41,308 nt of DNA from Clostridium sp. OF03-18AA (GTDB lineage: Bacteria; Bacillota; Clostridia; Lachnospirales; Lachnospiraceae), in the NCBI RefSeq assembly GCF_003478035.1, contig NZ_QUEP01000021.1:1-41308 (forward strand). Reading direction: 5' to 3'. This document shows, piece after piece, positions 24,678 through 35,201 of the stretch (position 1 is its first letter; each line of letters starts with the position of its first letter). A program made the position numbers and the translations under genes. Below the pieces are notes generated by a model. The model was not told the DNA's origin and did not search any database. It was given only the letters and a program-made list of their open reading frames with translations.

Positions 24678-25388
24678 TTATTCCTGCTCACGACGAGTAT
24701 TTTCGTAAGCGGATGTTCTCTCGCGTCTCTCGTATCTCGGTCTTCTCTCCCTGCGCTCTTCCTTCTTTAATGCGATCACAACATGACGGAACGGATCCTC
24801 ACCTTCGCTCTTTGTGAATACGTATTTATCGTTCTGAAGTGCAGAGTGAATGATCCGTCTTTCGTACGGGTTCATCGGCTCTAAGGAAACCGGACGTCTT
24901 GTCCGTTTTACTTTGTAAGCAATATTCTTTGCGAGAGTCTCCAGTGTTTCTTTTCTTCTCTCTCTGTAATTTTCGGTATCCAGCTTGACTCTTAAGTAGT
25001 CCTCAGATTCCTTATTTACAACAAGGCTTACAAGATACTGAAGGGAATCGAGTGTCTGCCCTCTCTTACCGATGAGAAGTCCCATCTCCTCGCCGGTCAG
25101 ATTGACATCCATCTCCTTTTCCTCTTCATTCATTTTCACTTCCACGTCAACAGCAAGACCCATTGCGTCGAAAACGGAATTCAGGAAATCTACGGCCTTA
25201 TCGTCAACGGTCTCGATCTTCTTCGCGCGGATCACTGCCGGCTTGGAACCAAAGAGTCCGCCAAGAACTCCAGCACTTCCCTTTTCAACGACCTCATACT
25301 GAATCCGATCACTGCTCACACCGAGCTGCAGGGATGCCTGTGTGATTGCATCTTCCACAGTTTTCGCAGTCACTGTAATCATTTCCAT
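24678..25388 (-). CDS. jag: RNA-binding protein Jag/KhpB
   Basis: 236 residues. Jag_N domain at 1-55 (TAKTVEDAITQASLQLG, GSAGVLGGLFG), type II KH domain with GKRG at 107-110, R3H domain with RRIIHSALQ from about 174, and an Arg/Glu-rich tail. KhpB binds RNA together with KhpA and affects cell division and elongation in Firmicutes. ATG 25386-25388; the AACCCCCTTATTA gap of 15 nt to yidC. Confidence 0.95.
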   Translation of the reverse strand: MEMITVTAKTVEDAITQASLQLGVSSDRIQYEVVEKGSAGVLGGLFGSKPAVIRAKKIETVDDKAVDFLNSVFDAMGLAVDVEVKMNEEEKEMDVNLTGEEMGLLIGKRGQTLDSLQYLVSLVVNKESEDYLRVKLDTENYRERRKETLETLAKNIAYKVKRTRRPVSLEPMNPYERRIIHSALQNDKYVFTKSEGEDPFRHVVIALKKEERRERRPRYERRERTSAYENTRREQE

Positions 25389-25403
25389 AACAGAACCCCC
25401 TTA

Positions 25404-26654
25404 TTATTTTCGCTTGTCATGTGCCTCATTGTACTTCTGGACCATCGCTGCCTTGGAAGCGAGACTTCCCGGTTTCGCGTTGGTGTTGTAGTACTTGCTG
25501 GACTCCTCGATCTGTTTCGCGATCTTTTCCTTCTTAACTTCCTCAGCAACTTTTTCCTTCTCCTCCTCAGCCTTGATAGCCTTTAAGGATGCGGTAGCGT
25601 TCTGAGTTACCTTAGCCGGCGGAAGTCCCTGTTTTGCACGTTTCTTATTTACCTTTTCCAGGTTCTTTGCGATCATATCGTCGATGTTTACCTTATCCAT
25701 GTACGCGTTAACGATGAGCTGCTGGATAATTGTAACAACGCTGGTCGCGATCCAGTAGATACCAAGACCTGCCGGCATCGTGATACAGATGAACGCGGAG
25801 AATAACGGCATTGTCGTTGTCATAGTCTTCATGGACTGGGCCATCGGATTCTCTGCATCTGCGGATGTGGACGGCTGATTTCCGCTCATGAGCTTTGTGC
25901 TGAACCACTGGGATACTGCCGCAAGAACCGGGATGATCCATGCGAAGGACGGTACCCAGCCCGGCGCCTCTGCCATATTTAAACCGAGGAACGTGTTCAT
26001 TCTCTCGACAACAGCAGCATTCTGGCCGATCACATCAGAGATTGCCGGGAACAGTGCCTGAAGTTCTCCCCACTGGGATGTGGAGAATTTATAGAGCATG
26101 TCTACAAGACGGTTTGCATTTGTGAAATCAAACTTGTCTAATTTTCCGCCGCAGGCGGTTGCGATATTTGTGATTTCCTGTAACTTCTGAGCATAGTCAG
26201 CCTGTCCCATCAACGGAGTGACAACGTTGTCGAAATAAACGCGGACAGACGGAACGTATGCCGGAATATTGTAGATGACACGGTACAGTGCAAGAAGGAT
26301 CGGCATCTGGATCAGCAGTGGAAGGCATCCGCCTGTCATGCTTGTGCCGTACTTCTCGTAAACAGCCTGAATCTCCACGTTCTGACGCTGCATGGACTCC
26401 TGATCTGACTTTCCTTTATACTTCTTCTGGATCGCCTGGATCTCCGGATTCATGACAGACATGAGTTTTGTGGTTTTCTGCTGTTTGATCGTCAGCGGTA
26501 TCATCAGTGTTTTCATTACGATCGTAAACAGAATGATGCACAGACCTACATTAAACACGCCGAAGCTGCTTGTAAATCTGAAGAGGATGTCCATGACATA
26601 GCCAAGGACAGTCGCGATCGGTCCCAGAATGGAACCAGCCTTCGTCAAAACCAT
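25404..26654 (-). CDS. yidC: Membrane protein insertase YidC/SpoIIIJ
   Basis: 416 residues, longer than the 260-290 of Bacillus forms. No lipobox. Membrane segments near 10-30, 33-55 (with TIVMKTLMIPLTIKQQKTTKLM), ~105-125, ~225-245 and ~280-310. The extra length is a loop at 125-220 between the second and third of these and a Lys/Glu/Ala-rich tail from 335 that probably meets the ribosome. ATG 26652-26654 with AGGAGG. Lies between yidD and jag as usual near oriC. Confidence 0.96.
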   Translation of the reverse strand: MVLTKAGSILGPIATVLGYVMDILFRFTSSFGVFNVGLCIILFTIVMKTLMIPLTIKQQKTTKLMSVMNPEIQAIQKKYKGKSDQESMQRQNVEIQAVYEKYGTSMTGGCLPLLIQMPILLALYRVIYNIPAYVPSVRVYFDNVVTPLMGQADYAQKLQEITNIATACGGKLDKFDFTNANRLVDMLYKFSTSQWGELQALFPAISDVIGQNAAVVERMNTFLGLNMAEAPGWVPSFAWIIPVLAAVSQWFSTKLMSGNQPSTSADAENPMAQSMKTMTTTMPLFSAFICITMPAGLGIYWIATSVVTIIQQLIVNAYMDKVNIDDMIAKNLEKVNKKRAKQGLPPAKVTQNATASLKAIKAEEEKEKVAEEVKKEKIAKQIEESSKYYNTNAKPGSLASKAAMVQKYNEAHDKRK

Positions 26655-26674
26655 ATCTTACCTCCTGGGGTTTT

Positions 26675-26884
26675 CTACGGGACTGGATCATAACCGCCTT
26701 TTGCAAACGGGTGACATCGCAGAATCCGCCTGCAAGCAAGATAAGTACCTTTTATAGCGCCGTATTTCTTGATCGCTTCCATGGCGTACTGGGAGCAGGT
26801 CGGCGTATAAATACAGTGAGGGCCGATACAGGGAGAGATAAACTTCCTGTAAATCTTGATCAGACCAATCAGTACCCATTTCAT
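26675..26884 (-). CDS. yidD: Membrane protein insertion efficiency factor YidD
   Basis: 69 residues, usual size. [28 protein letters not shown] and [12 protein letters not shown] are the family signature. The Cys pattern (19, 24, 30) is conserved. Begins 7 nt after rnpA, ends 20 nt before yidC. Confidence 0.96.
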   Translation of the reverse strand: MKWVLIGLIKIYRKFISPCIGPHCIYTPTCSQYAMEAIKKYGAIKGTYLACRRILRCHPFAKGGYDPVP

Positions 26885-26891
26885 AAACCAC

Positions 26892-27236
26892 TCACTTCGA
26901 TTCTTTTAAAATGTTATGAAGCCCGCATAAGTGCAGAAATGCACTCTCAATCTTGTCGAAATTTTTGTCTTTTGCCGCGACCCGCGCGACAACGATGATG
27001 TCTTTGCCGTCTTCTAATATGTCCTTATTTAACCGGAAACTTTCACGGACAAGTCTCGCGAACCGATGTCTCACGACGCTGTTTCCAACCTTTTTGCTGG
27101 CGGAAATGCCGATCCTCGTGTCCTCCCGTCCCGAATCCATCACGTACATGACCAGATATTTGTTTGCGTAGGACTTTCCACCGCGGTAAACCGTCTGGAA
27201 GTCCTGATTTTTCTTTAACGAATTGAACCTTTTCAT
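26892..27236 (-). CDS. rnpA: Ribonuclease P protein component
   Basis: 114 residues. [20 protein letters not shown] start, [21 protein letters not shown] (conserved RNR-like RHR helix) and [10 protein letters not shown]. It assists the P RNA in 5' maturation of tRNA. ATG 27234-27236. Confidence 0.97.
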   Translation of the reverse strand: MKRFNSLKKNQDFQTVYRGGKSYANKYLVMYVMDSGREDTRIGISASKKVGNSVVRHRFARLVRESFRLNKDILEDGKDIIVVARVAAKDKNFDKIESAFLHLCGLHNILKESK

Positions 27237-27254
27237 TCAATACCTCTCTGAATA

Positions 27255-27300
27255 ACAAAAAAGAGTATCCAAAAGTTTTCCTAAACTTCCGGATACTCTC
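27255..27300 (-). terminator. Terminator between rpmH and rnpA
   Basis: GAGTATCC/GGATACTC and AGTTT/AAACT stacked, with a TTTTTTG run on the minus strand. It would reduce rnpA relative to the abundant L34. Confidence 0.8.
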
Positions 27301-27308
27301 TTGGTTCA

Positions 27309-27443
27309 TTAAGCAGATAATCTAGCTCTACCTTTTGCTCTTCTGGCAGCTAAAACTTTTCTGCCACCTGCTGTTGCCATTCTCGCTCTGAAACCATGAA
27401 CTCTTTTTCTCTGAGTGTTCTTCGGCTGAAATGTCATCTTCAT
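27309..27443 (-). CDS. rpmH: 50S ribosomal protein L34
   Basis: 44 residues: [20 protein letters not shown] and a basic tail ending KGRARLSA, identical in pattern to bacterial L34. ATG 27441-27443 with GGAGG ten bases upstream; the longer open frame upstream is not real. Confidence 0.98.
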   Translation of the reverse strand: MKMTFQPKNTQRKRVHGFRARMATAGGRKVLAARRAKGRARLSA

Positions 27444-27686
27444 AAACCCGGCACCTCCTCTTACTATAAATTCAAGTACCTTCTCATGTACATATAAACT
27501 AAGACATATTGAAGCATCGTATCGATTATATAAAAATTGCCGTCCTTCGTCAAGACCAAATTTCAAAAAAATCCTTAAATCATGGGGATTTCCGACTCAT
27601 ATCTTTGTAATTTTTTCGCCTGTTATCCACATTCCGGCTTTCCGGAGAGTCCTCATACAAACGCCCGTCTTTCTCTCTCCGTCATC

Positions 27687-27717
27687 CAAAAAGGGGGACA
27701 GCTTTTCGCCATCCCCC
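27687..27717 (-). terminator. Terminator downstream of the ECF S-component gene
   Basis: GGGGGA/TCCCCC stem and TTTTT on the minus strand, about 108 bases after the gene's stop. Confidence 0.75.
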
Positions 27718-27824
27718 ATAAAATGTATGTTTCGATTTTATGTCACTATATTTAGTATCTCTTCATTATTATATAGAAGCTGCAGCTCTCTATTTGCTGC
27801 GATGCACACTCTTCCGGCTCACGA

Positions 27825-28463
27825 TCAGCCGTTGTTTTTCATGATCTTAAACAGGACCTTCGTGATCGCTGTTGTAAGAATACCGGCAACGATCGCCTCC
27901 GGAACTCCAAATCCGAGGATGATCCCGAGGATCACATCGTAGATGTGCTCGACTGCTTTGTTGGACGCTGCGGCATAGCTCTGTCCGAAGAAGATGTAGA
28001 TTCCATTCATGACAAGCAGTGTGTTTGTCATACCTCCTGCAATACCAGCCACCCAGAGGGCAACGGTCTGGCTGCCTTTGATCCCGTGAGCGACCTTCAT
28101 GATCAGCTTATATACATAATAAGCAACGATGCCGATGCATACACGCGGCACGATCGCGATCACGGCGCTCCACATGTTTCCGCTGTATCCGCCGATCGTA
28201 ACGAACGGGCTGAATACGAAGGAGGTCACACCAGGGGTAATGGTCGCTTTTACGAGGCTGGTCACACCAAATACCAGTCCTAAGTAAGCGCCGTACTTCG
28301 GTCCGAGAATGATCGCTCCGATGATGACCGGGACGTGAATGATCGTCGCATTCATAAAGCCTAACGGGATGTAACCGAGAAACGGTACGACCGACATGGC
28401 GATGATGATCGCGGTAAAGATCCCGGCGAGGGACATGTCCAGAACTTTCTTTTCAATTTTCAT
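27825..28463 (-). CDS. ECF transporter S component, substrate unknown
   Basis: 212 residues, five to six hydrophobic segments (about 10-32, 38-58, 60-78, 100-125, 140-165, 175-205). The N-terminal MSLAGIFTAIIIAMSVVPFLGYIPLG and MNATIIHVPVIIGAIILGPKYGA pattern is that of ECF-type vitamin S components. Without linked EcfT/EcfA genes here it presumably uses a shared module. Upstream leader is only about 55 nt and shows no riboswitch, so the substrate cannot be read. ATG 28461-28463. Confidence 0.85.
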   Translation of the reverse strand: MKIEKKVLDMSLAGIFTAIIIAMSVVPFLGYIPLGFMNATIIHVPVIIGAIILGPKYGAYLGLVFGVTSLVKATITPGVTSFVFSPFVTIGGYSGNMWSAVIAIVPRVCIGIVAYYVYKLIMKVAHGIKGSQTVALWVAGIAGGMTNTLLVMNGIYIFFGQSYAAASNKAVEHIYDVILGIILGFGVPEAIVAGILTTAITKVLFKIMKNNG

Positions 28464-28524
28464 TTTTCAATTCCTCCTGCTACTGTTCTCTTGCGAGATA
28501 CAATGCAATATAGTCACGACTTGC

Positions 28525-28553
28525 ATTATACCGTGTCATCGTCTCAGAGTCAA
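28525..28553 (-). promoter_or_regulatory. SigmaA promoter of the ECF S-component gene
   Basis: Minus strand TTGACT (28548-28553), 17-bp spacer, TATAAT (28525-28530), 62 bases before the start codon. Confidence 0.85.
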
Positions 28554-28771
28554 ACTGTTTTCCTGCATTTTCCAATTTTTCCATTTTACAGATTTCTTCT
28601 CCCGGTATTCCGTGCCCTGCATTTTTTCTTCCTATACACAAAAGAAATTTTTCTCAGCATCTCTCCTGCTGCCCGCCTGGTTTCAGCCTCTCTGCCCGAC
28701 CTGTCCATCCTTCGCGGACACAGCCTGTTGTATTTTTCGTGTCCGTTCCTGGCGTACATCTTGTTATGTGG

Positions 28772-28975
28772 GTATTCACATGTTTTCCACCCGTAATTAT
28801 CAACTTATCCCCAAATCGTGGATAAGTTGTGGATAACTTATTGGAAAAGTTGTGGATTTTCACATTTGACATTGAAAATTATCCTCTTTTACGTTAGAAT
28901 AAGATTAGATTGGGTTTATGTGCTTTTGTGGACAGGTCCCCACCTTTTCCACAGCTATGCACATCGTTATACACA
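28772..28975. promoter_or_regulatory. oriC DnaA-box cluster upstream of dnaA
   Basis: Consensus TTATNCACA boxes at 28828-28836 (minus) and 28967-28975 (plus), with one-mismatch forms at 28772-28780, 28805-28813, 28817-28825, 28851-28859 and 28945-28953. The dnaA promoter lies among them. Comparable to incA/incB of Bacillus subtilis. Confidence 0.88.
28872..28900 (+). promoter_or_regulatory. Probable dnaA promoter
   Basis: TTGAAA (28872-28877), 17-bp spacer, TAGAAT (28895-28900), flanked by DnaA boxes, which suits autoregulation. Confidence 0.6.
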
Positions 28976-28992
28976 TGTTTAGGAGTATGAAT

Positions 28993-30357
28993 ATGCTGGA
29001 AGAAATCAAAGCTAAATGGGACGAAATCCTTTTAAATATCAAAGAAGAACACGATATTTCAGAGGTGTCCTACCGCACATGGCTGCTGCCGCTGATCCCG
29101 GATTCTGTGGATAAAGATATCCTCACGATTCTGGTGCCGGATTCTGCCTTCATCAGCTATGTGAAAAAGAAATATGAATTCCTGTTGACAATTACGATCG
29201 AGGAGATCACAGGTTTTCAGTGTAAACTGGATTTCAAACTGAAATCTGACGTGAAGGAACCGGAAAAAGAGAATCGTCTGATCAACGTGAACAATAATAC
29301 GGTCAGTCAGCTTGCTCTTCAGAACGCAAACTTAAATCCGCGCTACACATTTGATACCTTCGTAGTCGGAAAAAACAACAATCTTGCCCATGCTGCATCC
29401 CTGGCTGTTGCGGAATCTCCGGGCGAGATCTATAACCCGTTATTTATTTATGGAGGCGTGGGACTCGGAAAAACACACTTAATGCATTCCGTTGCCCATT
29501 TCATCTTAAAAAATAACCCGAGCGCAAAGATCCTGTACGTGACTTCCGAAAAATTTACGAACGAACTGATCGACGCGATCCGTAACAAAAACAATGTTTC
29601 CACCACGGAATTCCGTGAAAAATACAGAAATAATGATGTTCTTCTGATCGATGATATCCAGTTCATCATCGGCAAAGAAAGTACCCAGGAAGAATTTTTC
29701 CATACATTCAATGCCCTCTATGAGGCAAAAAAGCAGATCATTATTTCTTCCGACCGTCCTCCGCGAGAAATCGAAACACTCGAAGACCGTCTTCGTTCCC
29801 GTTTCGAATGGGGACTTACCGTAGATATCCAGCCGCCGGACTATGAGACCCGGATGGCGATCCTTCGGAAAAAAGAAGAACTGGAAGGATACAACATTGA
29901 CAACGAGATCATCAAATATATCGCTACCAATGTAAAATCCAACATCCGTGAACTGGAAGGTGCGCTCACAAAGATCGTCGCTTCCAGCAAATTAAATAAT
30001 AAGGAGATCAATCTTGAGCTTGCCGAGGAAGCATTGAAAGATCTGATCTCTCCGAATGCAGCCCGTGAAGTGACGCCGCAGCTCATTATTAATGTAGTTT
30101 CTGAGCATTTCGGCATCACTCCTCTCGATCTCATCGGTCAGAAACGAAGCAAGGAACTCGTATTTCCTCGCCAGATCGTCATGTATCTGTGCGGTGATAT
30201 GACAAATGAGTCTCTCCAGAATATCGGAAAAGCTCTCGGCGGTCGTGATCACACGACGATCATTCATGGAACGAAAAAGATCGCCAGTGAATTAAAGACT
30301 GATGAGAATTTAAAGAATACGATCGATATTTTAAAGAAAAAGATCAACCCGCAGTAG
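28993..30357 (+). CDS. dnaA: Chromosomal replication initiator DnaA
   Basis: 454 residues from ATG 28993, which has AGGAG seven bases upstream; the ATG two codons earlier is too close and the long upstream extension has no ribosome site. Domain I at 1-85, AAA+ domain with GGVGLGKTH near 153-161 and VLLIDDIQF near 216-224, domain IV with GGRDHTTIIHGTKKI near 415-430 that reads DnaA boxes. Confidence 0.98.
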   Translation: MLEEIKAKWDEILLNIKEEHDISEVSYRTWLLPLIPDSVDKDILTILVPDSAFISYVKKKYEFLLTITIEEITGFQCKLDFKLKSDVKEPEKENRLINVNNNTVSQLALQNANLNPRYTFDTFVVGKNNNLAHAASLAVAESPGEIYNPLFIYGGVGLGKTHLMHSVAHFILKNNPSAKILYVTSEKFTNELIDAIRNKNNVSTTEFREKYRNNDVLLIDDIQFIIGKESTQEEFFHTFNALYEAKKQIIISSDRPPREIETLEDRLRSRFEWGLTVDIQPPDYETRMAILRKKEELEGYNIDNEIIKYIATNVKSNIRELEGALTKIVASSKLNNKEINLELAEEALKDLISPNAAREVTPQLIINVVSEHFGITPLDLIGQKRSKELVFPRQIVMYLCGDMTNESLQNIGKALGGRDHTTIIHGTKKIASELKTDENLKNTIDILKKKINPQ

Positions 30358-30394
30358 GCGTGTGAACTGTAACTTTGAATGCGCAAAACAGCTT

Positions 30395-30625
30395 TGTGGA
30401 TTTTTTCGTGGAAATCCCGTTGAAAATTTGTGGATAAAAATCGGATAATTTTCCCAGATTTTTTGCCTGTGGAAAACTCTTCGGTTGTCCTTCCGGATTT
30501 TTTTAGTTACCCACAATGGTTTTCACAGCGTTTTTTTCAGTGTTTCACAGGGCTTTTTCCCCTTATTAACAAATTCACACCCCCTACTACTGTTAAGACG
30601 AATATCTTTTATATATTTCTTTATC
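30395..30625. promoter_or_regulatory. oriC unwinding region between dnaA and dnaN
   Basis: Consensus DnaA box TGTGGATAA (30429-30437, minus) and near forms at 30395-30403, 30468-30476 and 30507-30515. Next come AAATTCACAC, a C-rich spacer, TACTACTGTTAAG (30585-30597) and AT-rich sequence to 30630. Box, GC spacer, and repeated trinucleotides on the minus strand (TAGTAG) match the DnaA-trio layout of B. subtilis. Confidence 0.78.
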
Positions 30626-30663
30626 TTATGAACGTTTCTCAAGAAAGGAAGTTATCAACAACT

Positions 30664-31782
30664 ATGAAACTGACATTCCAGAAGACCGCTCTTTTAAACG
30701 GTATCAATATTGTTCTCAAGGCAGTTCCGTCAAAAACAACGATGCCGATCTTAGAGTGCATCCTGATTGATGCATCTACAGATGAGATCAAACTGACAGC
30801 TAACGATATGGAGCTCGGCATTGAGACAAAAGTTGAAGGTGATATCCTTGAAAAAGGTAAAATTGCACTGGATGCAAAGCTTTTTTCTGAAATTGCAAGA
30901 AAATTATCTGATTCAGATTCCCTTGTAACGATCGAATCTGACGAAAAATTCAATACTGTGATCGCCTGTGAGAACTCTGTATTCAAAATTCAGGGAAAAG
31001 ATGGTGAGGAATTCTCCTATCTTCCGTATATTGAGAGAAATAAAAACATTACACTTTCCCAGTTTTCCTTAAAGGAAGTGATTCGCCAGACCATCTTCTC
31101 CATCTCTGTTAATGACAGCAACAAGATGATGACAGGTGAGCTTTTTGAGGTAAACGGCGATACATTAAGAGTTGTTTCTCTCGATGGTCATCGTATGGCA
31201 ATTCGCAAAATTGTATTAAAAGATGAATATGAAAGCACAAAAGTCATCGTTCCGGGAAAAACTTTGAATGAAATCAGTAAAATTCTGACCGGAGACAACG
31301 AAAAAGAGGTCCAGATCTTCTTCGGAGCGAACCATATTCTCTTCGAATTTGATGATACGATCGTTGTTTCCCGCCTGATCGAGGGCGAATATTTCAAAGT
31401 AGATCAGATGCTTTCCAGTGATTATGCCACAAAAGTGACTCTGAATAAGAAAGATTTTCTCGACAGCATCGAGAGAGCCATCATTCTGATCCGCGAAAAT
31501 GATAAAAAACCGATCATTTTGAACATCGAAGATTCAAAAATGAGCCTGAAATTAAATTCCAGTTTCGGTACGATGAATGCGGAGATCCTGATCCATAAGA
31601 CAGGCCAGGATCTGATGATCGGATTCAACCCGAAATTCTTAAGTGATGCACTCCGCATCATCGATGATGAGGAAGTAACTCTCTATATGATGAACGCAAA
31701 ATCTCCGTGTTTCATCAAAGATGAGGAAGAAAATTATATTTATCTGATCCTTCCGGTAAACTTTAACGCGGCTGCGATCTAA
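30664..31782 (+). CDS. dnaN: DNA polymerase III beta clamp
   Basis: 372 residues from ATG 30664 (MKLTFQKTALLNGINIVLKAV), usual length. Typical motifs: PILECILIDA, FEVNGDTLRVVSLDGHRMAI, and the C-terminal YMMNAKSPCFIKDEEENYIYLILPVN. Sliding clamp for replication. Ends in a terminator before yaaA. Confidence 0.98.
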   Translation: MKLTFQKTALLNGINIVLKAVPSKTTMPILECILIDASTDEIKLTANDMELGIETKVEGDILEKGKIALDAKLFSEIARKLSDSDSLVTIESDEKFNTVIACENSVFKIQGKDGEEFSYLPYIERNKNITLSQFSLKEVIRQTIFSISVNDSNKMMTGELFEVNGDTLRVVSLDGHRMAIRKIVLKDEYESTKVIVPGKTLNEISKILTGDNEKEVQIFFGANHILFEFDDTIVVSRLIEGEYFKVDQMLSSDYATKVTLNKKDFLDSIERAIILIRENDKKPIILNIEDSKMSLKLNSSFGTMNAEILIHKTGQDLMIGFNPKFLSDALRIIDDEEVTLYMMNAKSPCFIKDEEENYIYLILPVNFNAAAI

Positions 31783-31798
31783 AAACAGATGAAATTTT

Positions 31799-31840
31799 CC
31801 CGAAATTCCGGAAAAATCCGGAGTTTCGGGCTGGTTTTTT
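31799..31840 (+). terminator. Terminator after dnaN
   Basis: CCCGAAA/TTTCGGG with inner CCGGA/TCCGG, then CTGGTTTTTT. Confidence 0.88.
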
Positions 31841-31868
31841 CAGAAAACCGGAATAAAAAAGGAGAAAA

Positions 31869-32078
31869 ATGGAAAGTATTCACTTAAAAGATGAATTTAT
31901 CAAGCTGGGACAGGCATTAAAACTTGCCGGTCTTGTTGGCTCCGGAGTGGACGCAAAGTTTGTGATCCAGGACGGACTTGTAAAAGTAAATGGGGAAGTT
32001 GAGACCCAGCGCGGCAAAAAACTTTACCCTGGAGATACTGTTTCCTATGACGGAAAGACATTTAAGGTAGAAAAGTAA
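31869..32078 (+). CDS. yaaA: S4-domain protein YaaA (RlbA-like)
   Basis: 69 residues: IKLGQALKLAGLVGSGVDAKFVIQDGLVKVNG, the S4 RNA-binding fold. Always next to recF in Firmicutes; thought to take part in ribosome assembly. GGAGAA before ATG 31869; 10 nt to recF. Confidence 0.95.
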   Translation: MESIHLKDEFIKLGQALKLAGLVGSGVDAKFVIQDGLVKVNGEVETQRGKKLYPGDTVSYDGKTFKVEK

Positions 32079-32088
32079 GGATTTTTTC

Positions 32089-33174
32089 ATGTTCATAGAA
32101 TCCATCGAGCTGTCAGATTACAGAAATTACAGTCATTTACATATCGATTTTCATAAAGGAACGAACGTTCTTTATGGAGATAATGCCCAGGGAAAGACGA
32201 ATATCCTGGAGGCAGTCTATGTGTGCAGCACAACAAAATCGCATCGGGGCAGCAAAGATAAAGAGATCATCAGGTTCGGTGCAGATGAATCCCATATCAA
32301 AATGATGGTCCGCCGGGATGGAATTCCCTACCGGATCGATATGCATCTGAAAAAAAATAAGGCAAAAGGGGTCGCAGTCAATGGCGTTCCGATCAAAAAG
32401 GCAAGCGAACTTTTCGGGATCGTCAATGTGATCTTCTTTTCACCGGAAGATCTGAATATCATCAAGAACGGACCTGCCGAGCGGAGACGCTTCGTCGACC
32501 TGGAACTTTGCCAGCTGAATAAGCTCTATGTCTACAATCTGGTACAGTATAACAAAACGGTTATACAACGAAATAAGCTATTAAAAGACATGGACTACAA
32601 CGCGTCTTTAAAAGACACGCTCCCCATGTGGGACGAGCAGCTCTTAAAGTATGGTGCCGAACTAATAATTATGCGTTCCGAGTTTATAAAAGAGCTGAAT
32701 CCCCTGATCGCCGGGATCCATGCCGGACTGTCCGGCGGAAAGGAAACACTTTCCATCGCCTATGAGCCGAATGTGACGGCGGAGAATTTCAGGGAACAGC
32801 TCGCAAAGAACCAGTTTCAGGAGATTAAACAGAGGCAGACCCTGACAGGACCGCACCGCGATGACCTGAATTTCATCGTGAACGGAACAGACATCAGACG
32901 TTTCGGCTCCCAGGGACAGCAGAGAACGGCAGCTCTTTCTTTAAAACTTGCGGAGATCGAGCTGGTGAAAAAGATCGTAAAGGATTACCCGGTGCTTTTA
33001 CTGGATGATGTCCTTTCTGAACTTGACAGCAAGAGACAGGAACATTTACTTTCAGAAATTACCCACATCCAGACCCTGATCACCTGTACAGGGTTGGATG
33101 AGTTTGTAAACAGCAAATTCCGGATGGACAAGATTTTTAAGATTGTTGAAGGAACGGTAGAGAGCGAAGACTAA
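32089..33174 (+). CDS. recF: DNA replication/repair protein RecF
   Basis: 361 residues. Walker A GDNAQGKTN at 30-38, signature GSQGQQRTA near 275 and Walker B LLLDDVLSELD near 303. SMC-like ATPase that loads RecA at gaps. The stop is 12 nt before gyrB. The remB/DUF370 gene that often lies between them in clostridia is absent. Confidence 0.97.
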   Translation: MFIESIELSDYRNYSHLHIDFHKGTNVLYGDNAQGKTNILEAVYVCSTTKSHRGSKDKEIIRFGADESHIKMMVRRDGIPYRIDMHLKKNKAKGVAVNGVPIKKASELFGIVNVIFFSPEDLNIIKNGPAERRRFVDLELCQLNKLYVYNLVQYNKTVIQRNKLLKDMDYNASLKDTLPMWDEQLLKYGAELIIMRSEFIKELNPLIAGIHAGLSGGKETLSIAYEPNVTAENFREQLAKNQFQEIKQRQTLTGPHRDDLNFIVNGTDIRRFGSQGQQRTAALSLKLAEIELVKKIVKDYPVLLLDDVLSELDSKRQEHLLSEITHIQTLITCTGLDEFVNSKFRMDKIFKIVEGTVESED

Positions 33175-35097
<1,923 letters not shown>

Positions 35098-35201
35098 TGC
35101 GGCAGCAGGGCGCTCCGGAAAGAGATAAAATCCTTCCGGAACGTCAGGCGGCGCAGTTTACGCAGGTTTAAGGCGCAGCGCAGGCTGCATTGGAGGAAAG
35201 A

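Noticed and set aside
28464..28524. Possible vitamin riboswitch before the ECF S-component gene
   Set aside because: Leader after the promoter is only about 55 nt and lacks any known aptamer pattern.
28396..28836. Plus-strand frame of 146 codons upstream of dnaA
   Set aside because: Crosses the ECF promoter and DnaA boxes; no ribosome site or domain.
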